A stretch of DNA of 64,000 nt from an uncultured Saprospiraceae bacterium (GTDB lineage: Bacteria; Bacteroidota; Bacteroidia; Chitinophagales; Saprospiraceae). The DNA lies in NCBI GenBank assembly GCA_938022935.1, contig CALIHL010000021.1, positions 1 to 64,000 on the forward strand, written 5' to 3'. A program made the translations under genes and the position numbers. The notes beneath the pieces are model-generated. The model had not been told where the DNA came from, did not search any database, and saw nothing but the letters and a program-made list of their open reading frames with translations. Shown here piece after piece: positions 36,861 through 43,559 of this stretch (positions within the stretch are counted from its first letter, which is position 1; each line of letters starts with the position of its first letter).

Positions 36861-39275
36861 ATGATGATTCGACTACTTACTTTTTCTTTCGTTTTCTTGC
36901 TATTATGCTTTGACTCAGCAGCACAATCTACAAGCACTTTTGATATAGATGGACTGCAAGCAGAAGTAGAGATCATAACAGATCGATGGGGTGTCCCGCA
37001 CATCTATGCACAGAATGAAAAGGACCTCTTTTTCGCACAAGGATATTATGCTGCTAAGGATCGGTTATTTCAATTTGAGATCTGGAGAAGACAAGCGACA
37101 GGAACAGTTGCAGAGATCTTGGGAGAAAGAGAACTGAAGCGAGATATCGGTACTCGGTTATTTCAATTTCGCGGTGATATGGATCAAGAGATGAATCACT
37201 ACCATCCTCATGGTAAGTCGATCATAGAATCATATGTCGAAGGTGTTAATGCTTATATCAGCTATGTCAACGCCAATCCTAAAGAACTACCGATGGAGTT
37301 TGGACTTTTGGGTATCAAGCCTGGAGTATGGACGCCAGCAGTCGTTATATCAAGACACCAAGGATTGTTAGGAAATATCGGCGCAGAGTTAGCTACAGTC
37401 CGCGCTGTTGCTGCTATAGGGGCAGAGAAAGTGAAGGAACTAGGATGGTTTCATCCTCAAGAACCAAATCTTGATATAGATCCGGCGATCAATACTGACT
37501 TGCTTAAAGAAGATGTAATCGAGCTGTATAACGCCTATCGTAGACCATTACAATTTCAACCAAGTGACATCATCGCATATGAGCATAGTAACCAATCAAA
37601 CTACTATGATTTGGCGAAAGCTGAGGATGCCTCGTATGAAGCTTTTGTACGCGATGATCTGCAAGATATGGGAAGTAACAATTGGGTGATCGACGGAAGT
37701 CTTACCGAGTCTGGTTTTCCAATCATGGCCAATGATCCACATAGAAGACAATCTACACCTTCGCTAAGGTACATGGCTCACCTTGTTGCTCCGGGTTGGG
37801 ATGTGATCGGTGGAGGAGAACCTGAGATACCGGGTATCTCTATTGGGCACAATCAACATGGTGCTTGGGGACTTACGGTTTATCGGACTGATGCAGAAGA
37901 TCTATACGTCTATGAGTTGCATCCTGATGATCCGCACAAGTACAAGTATCGAGGACAGTGGGAGTCAATGACGATCATTAAAGACATTATAAAAGTAAAA
38001 GGGCAAGATGACGTAGAGGTAGAGCACGCCTATACAAGACATGGTCCAGTCACTAAGATTGATGCTTCTAACAACGTAGCTTATGCGATCAGATGTGGTT
38101 GGTTAGAAGTTGGAGGGTCTCCTTATCTCGCCAGTCTTAGGATGAATCAAGCGAAGAACTGGGAAGAGTTTAAAGAAGCATGTAATTATAGTCATATCCC
38201 CGGAGAGAACATGATCTGGGCGGACAGAGAAGGCAACATCGGTTGGCAAGCAGTCGGCATCGCACCAGTAAGGTCAGGATGGAGTGGGCTGATACCAGTG
38301 CCTGGAGATGGCAGGTACGAATGGTCGGGATATCTACCTATCATAGCGAAGCCATCATCTTATAACCCTGCTTCAGGTATCATCAATACATCCAATGAAA
38401 ATGTAACGCCAAGAGATTATGAGCACTGGGACGCAGTGTCCTTTCAATGGTCCGATCCATATCGAGGAGATCGAGTGTTAGAAGTCTTGAAGAATGGTCG
38501 TAGTCATAGCATGGCCGATATGGCGGCGCTGCAGACTGATTATCTTGCCATACCAGCTCGCCAGATCCTGCCATTGTATAAAAATATTGCAGGTTCAACT
38601 GACATGGATAAGAAGGCTTTAGCACTTTTACAATCTTGGGATTATCACATGACGCCAGATTCTAAAGCTGCAGGCATCTATAACGAATTAGAAAAACAAA
38701 TCAAGAAGGCAATTACCTACTTGAAAGTACCACCTGATCAAGGTGTCAATGTTAGCGTTCCCATTAAGAGAATTATAGAATGGTTGTACTTGCCAGATGG
38801 TGATTTTGGAGATGATCCATTGAAGGGGAGAGATGCAGTTCTACAGAGCGCCTTGCAAAAGACAGTTGCATCGCTCACTTCTAAGTTGGGTAAGAACATA
38901 GATGATTGGCAGTATGGGCAAGCTGATTACAAGCATGTCACGCTACGCCATCCAATGAGTAGCGCAGTATCAGAAGCCGTTAGGAAGAAGCTAGATGTTG
39001 GCCCTGCGCCCAGAGGTGGTTACAGTTTAACAGTCAATAATACTGGTGGACAGGACAACCAGCCCTCAGGAGCATCATTTAGAGTGATCTGTGATGTAGG
39101 AGATTGGGATCATACTTTAGCGTCTAACACACCAGGACAAAATGGAAATCCAGATCATCCGCATTATAAAAATCTCTTTGACATGTGGGCGAAAGATCAG
39201 TTCTTTCCATTGTTCTATACAAGGAAGAAGGTAGAAAGTGTTACCGATTATACGACAGTCTTGACGCCTAAGTAG
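36861..39275 (+). CDS. Penicillin acylase family N-terminal-nucleophile hydrolase (S45)
   Basis: 804 residues from the ATG at 36861; a TTG at 36843 is less likely. A signal peptide (MMIRLLTFSFVFLLLCFDSAAQ) is followed by the alpha-chain with DRWGVPHIYAQNEKDLFFAQGY. The autoprocessing site lies at GSNNWVIDGS with Ser272 as the new N-terminal nucleophile, followed by FPIMANDPH. These are the standard landmarks of periplasmic acylases that cleave amide bonds of penicillins, acyl-homoserine lactones or other N-acyl compounds. The substrate is not readable. Its 3' end overlaps the end of the convergent membrane-protein gene by 28 bp. Confidence 0.9.
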   Translation: MMIRLLTFSFVFLLLCFDSAAQSTSTFDIDGLQAEVEIITDRWGVPHIYAQNEKDLFFAQGYYAAKDRLFQFEIWRRQATGTVAEILGERELKRDIGTRLFQFRGDMDQEMNHYHPHGKSIIESYVEGVNAYISYVNANPKELPMEFGLLGIKPGVWTPAVVISRHQGLLGNIGAELATVRAVAAIGAEKVKELGWFHPQEPNLDIDPAINTDLLKEDVIELYNAYRRPLQFQPSDIIAYEHSNQSNYYDLAKAEDASYEAFVRDDLQDMGSNNWVIDGSLTESGFPIMANDPHRRQSTPSLRYMAHLVAPGWDVIGGGEPEIPGISIGHNQHGAWGLTVYRTDAEDLYVYELHPDDPHKYKYRGQWESMTIIKDIIKVKGQDDVEVEHAYTRHGPVTKIDASNNVAYAIRCGWLEVGGSPYLASLRMNQAKNWEEFKEACNYSHIPGENMIWADREGNIGWQAVGIAPVRSGWSGLIPVPGDGRYEWSGYLPIIAKPSSYNPASGIINTSNENVTPRDYEHWDAVSFQWSDPYRGDRVLEVLKNGRSHSMADMAALQTDYLAIPARQILPLYKNIAGSTDMDKKALALLQSWDYHMTPDSKAAGIYNELEKQIKKAITYLKVPPDQGVNVSVPIKRIIEWLYLPDGDFGDDPLKGRDAVLQSALQKTVASLTSKLGKNIDDWQYGQADYKHVTLRHPMSSAVSEAVRKKLDVGPAPRGGYSLTVNNTGGQDNQPSGASFRVICDVGDWDHTLASNTPGQNGNPDHPHYKNLFDMWAKDQFFPLFYTRKKVESVTDYTTVLTPK

Positions 39276-39964
39276 TGTGTGCTCAGGTGATCATAATAAG
39301 CTACAGTATCTTCTTTCAGTTGTTTGGGAAAGATAACAAAGAAAGCATGTAGCATGATAATGCAGATTGATAATAGAAAGCTGAACAATACAACCTTAGC
39401 AATAGTTAGCTCCATTAGCTGGAACTTGCCATGCATATCAAATAGCAGGTATGGAAGCACAGGGATACCGCCTATTGTTTTGTGATAGGCTTCGGATGAG
39501 ATAAGAGTTAGATCGCCATTTCCTTTTTTATAGGAGAAAAACCAAGTATGCATCAGCCATATCACATAAAGTAAGGTTGTGGTTTTAATCCCATAACCAA
39601 TAATTTGATTTGGATTTTGACTATTCAACAGGGTTATGCTGAAACAACCAGTTAGGGCAAGTAAAATCAAAACTTTAGGGAGTTTAAAATAACTAACCAA
39701 GTAGCCCCATAACTTCTTATTCCAACTCCAATATAGGTGATGCTTTTTCTCTTTGATTAAAGCGTTGATCTTGTCAGCTGGCCACTTTTTTAGTTCTGAG
39801 ACTACAAGGTCTATAGTTTGTCGAGTATTGTTATTAGCTAGTTCTTCTTCAACACCGCTGGCTATGTGATCGACTAACTCAAGCTCGACATCATAGTAGT
39901 TGATGTTAAGGGACTTTATCCATTTATGGATCTCTTGTATGTAGTGCGTGTGTAAGTTGGGCAT
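39248..39964 (-). CDS. Membrane protein of PadR-linked paralog array, copy 6
   Basis: 238 residues. The cytosolic N-terminal part (1-90) contains INYYDVELELVDHIASGVEEEL, the E-x-x-D-H motif shared by all members of the array, then IKEKKHHLYWSWNKKLWGYL before the membrane. About four helices follow. It is the last gene of the seven-gene minus-strand operon and starts immediately after the stop of the frameshifted copy. Function is unknown. The N-terminal part resembles a helical domain found in hypothetical membrane proteins beside PadR regulators in Flavobacteriia, from memory and unverified. Confidence 0.7.
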   Translation of the reverse strand: MPNLHTHYIQEIHKWIKSLNINYYDVELELVDHIASGVEEELANNNTRQTIDLVVSELKKWPADKINALIKEKKHHLYWSWNKKLWGYLVSYFKLPKVLILLALTGCFSITLLNSQNPNQIIGYGIKTTTLLYVIWLMHTWFFSYKKGNGDLTLISSEAYHKTIGGIPVLPYLLFDMHGKFQLMELTIAKVVLFSFLLSICIIMLHAFFVIFPKQLKEDTVAYYDHLSTHYLGVKTVV

Positions 39965-40653
39965 CTAAGACAGTTTTAAGTGTTTATGGTATTCTGAAGT
40001 TTCTGTCCTTAGCTTCTTAGGAAGTTCAATTATAATCGCATGAGCGATGATGAGCATGAATCCCATGACTACACTGTGTATCACGTTTATGTGATCAGCA
40101 ATTAAAGTGTAATCAGTTGAGTTTAAGAAAATCTCAACGAAACCTACTGGTAAGAATACGAAGATTGCAGTATTGAAAAAAGCCTTTACTGTAAGAAGCC
40201 TGGGTTTTCTAAAATAGAATATTCGCTCTAATTTAAAAACACGAAGAACGCTATAACCTAAAAACGCCCATAGATTAATCTTGTAAAAAGCATTACTCGT
40301 GACTTCAAAATTGCCATAGAGCAAAACGGAGTTGTAAATAATAATACTCAAAGTGATCCAGATTATAATTTTCGGAAGTCTAAAATACTCTAAAACAAGT
40401 CTCACGATCTTTCTGGTCCAACTCCAGTATAATTGATGATTTTTTTCTTTGATGAGCTTCGTGATTTTATCGTTTACCAGTACTGTATCTCTTGATCAAA
40501 TACTGCTTGTAGGGACTGACTTGGATCTTTGGACATCTGAGCTTCTATCGAGGTCGCCAGATGATCGACTATCTCTAATTGAACATCATAATATTCAATA
40601 CCTTGGATTTTGGTCCATTCGTGTGGTGATTGTATGTTTTCCTTGCTGAGCAT
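39965..40653 (-). pseudogene. Frameshifted membrane protein of PadR-linked array, copy 5
   Basis: The first frame starts at ATG 40653 (MLSKENIQSPHEW), runs 59 codons through YYDVQLEIVDHLATSIEAQM and stops at 40474. The next frame continues with VNDKITKLIKEKNHQLYWSW, aligning with the same region of copy 6, and runs through about four membrane helices to 39965. One missing G at about 40477 (TGG-TAA in place of TGG-GTA) accounts for the break. It is a recent single-base loss or a sequencing error; the downstream frame also has a GTG at 40405 that could start a shortened protein. Confidence 0.75.
40524..40552. repeat. 29-bp block identical to 41413-41441
   Basis: The stretch encoding SIEAQMSKD in copy 5 is identical over 29 bp to 41413-41441 in copy 3, and flanking sequence is also very similar. 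It marks a recent duplication or gene conversion within the array. Confidence 0.8.
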
Positions 40654-40716
40654 CTTGCGGAATTCTTATAACAGATCAGTGATTGTCACTACTTGATGGT
40701 TAGTTAATTGCGCCAT

Positions 40717-41373
40717 TTAAGAAGAACTTGCAGTTAGTTTATTCACAACTTCAAGTTCCTCCATCATCATTTTATATACAGCTCTATGTCTCAAAAGCAT
40801 ATAAATGATTGCGATATAGGTCAGTGTAAAAACTATCGAGGAGTATTCTAAAGTGAGAATTGTGTCATGTTCTTTAATGACAGAAAAACAAGTCATTACC
40901 AAGCAGTAGGGAAGGATGGTGCTAAAGAGAATTCCATCTGCCAATAAGTGTATTCTTCTTTTGCTACTTGCAAATCTCTTGTAGACAACATAAGCAATCG
41001 GAATCATGGAAGCTTTATATAATATTCCAAGATCTGTGTTCTTAGCAAATCCGCTTTGTAAAAGAAAAAGTAATAGTATGACTGATAATGTAAGTTCAAT
41101 CCAGCTGATGGATTTTAGTGTTCTCTTGACAACCTCTATCTGGCTTCTTCGCAACTTTGATTGAAGTGTCTTGAGAATTGCTTTTTGTCCTCCATAGTTT
41201 CTCAATGATATTTTAAGTGAATTGTAAAAAGATATGGAGCTATCTTCTGTCATTCTCTTTTCAATATCGGTGATGATGTGATCCGCTATTTCTAATTTTA
41301 CAATAGGGACGTCAGTATTCATTCTTGAGGAAATTGCTCTTTCGGCTAAATCTATTTCTTCTTTATTTAGCAT
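40717..41373 (-). CDS. Membrane protein of PadR-linked paralog array, copy 4
   Basis: 218 residues. The N-terminal cytosolic segment (1-90) holds VPIVKLEIADHIITDIEKRM, the array motif, and a basic stretch LQSKLRRSQIEVVKRTLK before the first helix. About four hydrophobic segments follow, and the protein ends in a short helical tail. It shares no other recognisable family. Spacing to the 52-residue copy upstream is 10 bp, consistent with one transcript. Confidence 0.7.
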   Translation of the reverse strand: MLNKEEIDLAERAISSRMNTDVPIVKLEIADHIITDIEKRMTEDSSISFYNSLKISLRNYGGQKAILKTLQSKLRRSQIEVVKRTLKSISWIELTLSVILLLFLLQSGFAKNTDLGILYKASMIPIAYVVYKRFASSKRRIHLLADGILFSTILPYCLVMTCFSVIKEHDTILTLEYSSIVFTLTYIAIIYMLLRHRAVYKMMMEELEVVNKLTASSS

Positions 41374-41383
41374 ACTGTTGGAT

Positions 41384-41542
41384 TTATGATTCTATGGATT
41401 TCTTAGAAATAAGATCTTTGGACATCTGAGCTTCTATCGAGTTAGCAAGGTGGTCGGCAATTTCATATTGCACATCGTAATATTCAACACCTTGGATTTT
41501 AGTCCATTCGTGAAGTGATTGTATGTTTTCGTTGGTGAGCAT
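41384..41542 (-). pseudogene. Truncated 52-residue member of PadR-linked array, copy 3
   Basis: An ATG-started frame encodes MLTNENIQSLHEWTKIQGVE followed by YYDVQYEIADHLANSIEAQM and stops after SKKSIES. It is the N-terminal motif domain only, with no membrane segment. It lies 5 bp after the upstream copy and 10 bp before the next, so the operon spacing is intact. It is either a decayed gene that lost its membrane part or a functional soluble version; the tight spacing allows either. Confidence 0.7.
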
Positions 41543-41547
41543 CCGTT

Positions 41548-42291
41548 TTATCCAGTTGGTCTAAGCTTGCTACTCAATTCGCTATGCCTGATATGATCGA
41601 TAGTATATCTTCTCCAAGTGAAGTATGATACACCAAATAAGACAAATGCAAAAAACCGAGATGACAAAATAGTCTCATCAAGAGTGAAGTAGAAAGCTGT
41701 TGCGAATAAGCTGATTGCAACCCATTGTAAGTTTTTTGCGATTACACCTTTATGCTTATTGTCATTGTTATTACTATATCTCTGGAAGTTTAAAGATGTT
41801 AACTTATAAGTAGCGTGAAGTAATAGAATAGAAAGCGTTATAAACGAGATGTAAACTAAGTATTTGCCAATTCCTGAGGAGCCGTCAAGAATAGTAACAG
41901 AAGAAGCTCCAATAATCCCAGGCATAACAATGTTGTCTATATTTCTGAAGCGTATTGCAATTTTGCTCTCTTCGACCTGCTTGATTTTAACTCGATCATA
42001 CACCATCTTCCTGATCCCTGAGCCTTTCCCAAAAGAGTTGTATAGCTCTTCATATTTTGCAAGAAACTCTGCTTTTGTAAGTTGGTTTGGGCTGCTTTCG
42101 ATCGCCTCGATGAAGTGATCAGTCACTTCAGTTTTGACTTGAGTATGATTGCTAAAGTTATTTTTAAAGACTTGCTCTATCTTATACGTGACGTATGCCT
42201 GGCGTTCTTCAGGAGTCGGATATTCACTGAGGACAGGAGTGTTGCTGCTTTTGAATGGATTCCAGTTTATAATGGCAGTTGCAATGCTCAT
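41548..42291 (-). CDS. Membrane protein of PadR-linked paralog array, copy 2
   Basis: 247 residues. An N-terminal cytosolic region (about 1-130) has the preface PTPEERQAYVTYKIEQVF and then HTQVKTEVTDHFIEAIE with the array motif, followed by a KMVYDRVKIKQVEESKIAIRF linker. About four helices follow, and the tail is basic. The preface is shared with copy 1, so these two form a subgroup with a longer N-terminus. The gene overlaps copy 1 by 4 bp (ATGA). Confidence 0.72.
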   Translation of the reverse strand: MSIATAIINWNPFKSSNTPVLSEYPTPEERQAYVTYKIEQVFKNNFSNHTQVKTEVTDHFIEAIESSPNQLTKAEFLAKYEELYNSFGKGSGIRKMVYDRVKIKQVEESKIAIRFRNIDNIVMPGIIGASSVTILDGSSGIGKYLVYISFITLSILLLHATYKLTSLNFQRYSNNNDNKHKGVIAKNLQWVAISLFATAFYFTLDETILSSRFFAFVLFGVSYFTWRRYTIDHIRHSELSSKLRPTG

Positions 42292-43025
42292 ATTCCAATT
42301 GTTCTATTTGAAGTGAGATCATTGAACTTTAACTCTATGTATACATGGTATACCGCTAGGATATAAGTCAGTGGAATGACAATGGCCATAGCATGTGAGA
42401 TTTCGAGTTCGAACCAACCCATATAGATTGGAAAGCTACTGAAGGCTAAAGAGACAAGAAAGACTTTCAAAAGTTCACCTCGATAGGTGGTAAGGATAAG
42501 GTCTACATTTTCTATTTTTTTCAGTTTAATGTAGCCCAGATACCATGATCTAATCATCACTGCGACTATTGTTATAGCGCAGATACTTGCCAAGCATTTA
42601 ATGACGATTTCGTTTAGGTCAAAAATGACCACGTTAAGAAGCATGATCAATATCAAAATGATACCTGATACCTTGTCTTGAGCCCACCAATACAAAAATC
42701 CTCTATGCAAATGACGGTAACTCATATGCATACTATGATACCCCATACTTCTGACCATAAGCGCTCCACCCAGCTCTTTGTAGATTTTATGATAAGCTTT
42801 GCAGAAGTCTTCTTTACTATCACTATTGGTTTGCTCTTCTAGACTGAGCATGAAGTGATCAAGCATCTCCGCTTTGAAGATGGTAAAGTCGCCCACCTGA
42901 TTCTCAAAGATCTCATCCAGCTTGGCCATGATAAAAGCCTCTTGTTCTTCCATAGTTGGAGTGTCGCTGAGTAACTCTTCAGCCTTCTTTCTCCCTGGTT
43001 CCCAGTATCCATCTATGGTTCTCAT
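42288..43025 (-). CDS. Membrane protein of PadR-linked paralog array, copy 1
   Basis: 245 residues. The N-terminal region has PTMEEQEAFIMAKLDEIFEN and FTIFKAEMLDHFMLSLEEQ, the array motif, then a His/Tyr-rich segment (MGYHSMHMSYRHLHRGFLYWW) just before the first of about four helices. The gene begins 1 bp after the PadR stop, so it is translated with the regulator. By analogy with PadR-linked HAAS-type membrane proteins it may act as sensor or effector partner, which is inference. Confidence 0.72.
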   Translation of the reverse strand: MRTIDGYWEPGRKKAEELLSDTPTMEEQEAFIMAKLDEIFENQVGDFTIFKAEMLDHFMLSLEEQTNSDSKEDFCKAYHKIYKELGGALMVRSMGYHSMHMSYRHLHRGFLYWWAQDKVSGIILILIMLLNVVIFDLNEIVIKCLASICAITIVAVMIRSWYLGYIKLKKIENVDLILTTYRGELLKVFLVSLAFSSFPIYMGWFELEISHAMAIVIPLTYILAVYHVYIELKFNDLTSNRTIGI

Positions 43026-43026
43026 A

Positions 43027-43359
43027 TCACGTAAGTTTTGGATTCATGATAAGAGAGATGCTATTGATGAAGTCCTGCATGGCGGAAAGCCTTGTGGTCA
43101 CTTCGGTCTTGCCTTCTTCAGTCAGTCGATAGTACTTGCGCATGCGATTACCGATGTTGCGTATCTCTGTTGTGAGTATGCCTTTCCCTTCTAGTCTGTG
43201 TAGAGCAGGGTAGAGGGCTCCTTCTGTGAGTTGCATTTCACCCTGAGTGATATCTTTCACCTTAGAGGTGATCTCATAGCCATACATCTCGTCGTTCTCG
43301 CTCAGGAGCTTTAAGATGATAGTGTCGAGACTGCCTCGGAGTAGTTTTGGATCAACCAT
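43027..43359 (-). CDS. PadR family transcriptional regulator
   Basis: 110 residues with a winged helix-turn-helix of the PadR type: LLRGSLDTIILKLLSENDEMYGYEI, then LTEGALYPALHRLEGKGILTTE and KYYRLTEEGK. The C-terminal helix used for dimerisation is short, as in the small PadR-s2 group. PadR proteins usually repress their own operon. It heads the membrane-protein array, and a set of inverted repeats lies just upstream of its start. Confidence 0.93.
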   Translation of the reverse strand: MVDPKLLRGSLDTIILKLLSENDEMYGYEITSKVKDITQGEMQLTEGALYPALHRLEGKGILTTEIRNIGNRMRKYYRLTEEGKTEVTTRLSAMQDFINSISLIMNPKLT

Positions 43360-43363
43360 AATC

Positions 43364-43371
43364 CAAATATA
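43364..43371 (-). promoter_or_regulatory. Candidate -7 element of the PadR operon
   Basis: On the minus strand TATATTTG matches the -7 consensus TAnnTTTG and ends 5 bp before the ATG at 43359, which would give a leaderless or near-leaderless transcript. No good -33 element was found at 19-21 bp; repressor sites occupy that space. Confidence 0.4.
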
Positions 43372-43406
43372 CCTAAAAATCTTAGGTAACTAAGGTTCTT
43401 AGGTAT
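43369..43406. promoter_or_regulatory. Candidate PadR operator, repeated TTAGGTA half-sites
   Basis: The arms ATACCTAA (43369-43376), TTAGGTAA (43382-43389) and TTAGGTAT (43399-43406) give two inverted-repeat arrangements sharing the first arm, with a further degenerate CTAAGG between. The outer arms ATACCTAA/TTAGGTAT are perfectly complementary. The position just upstream of padR and overlapping the -7 element fits autorepression. Confidence 0.6.
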
Positions 43407-43559
43407 GTATTCGACTAACAGCACAGCTCATTCGATCAAAATAGACTGCCGTATACTCTCGTTTTTAGAAAATACATTGATATTTTAATTATTAATTTAA
43501 TCTCTATTTATATCTTGCTGGCTACTGATTATCAATCATTTATAAAGAGCGGACCCGAT

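Noticed and set aside
26229-39275. Antiphage defence island around the patatin and protease genes
   Set aside because: No nucleotide cyclase, nuclease, CBASS, retron or restriction component is present; the patatin protein has an NTE-like layout and the proteases are envelope enzymes.
40474-40490. Programmed ribosomal frameshifting in array copy 5
   Set aside because: No slippery heptamer of the X-XXY-YYZ type or following stable hairpin is present at the junction; a simple single-base deletion explains it better.
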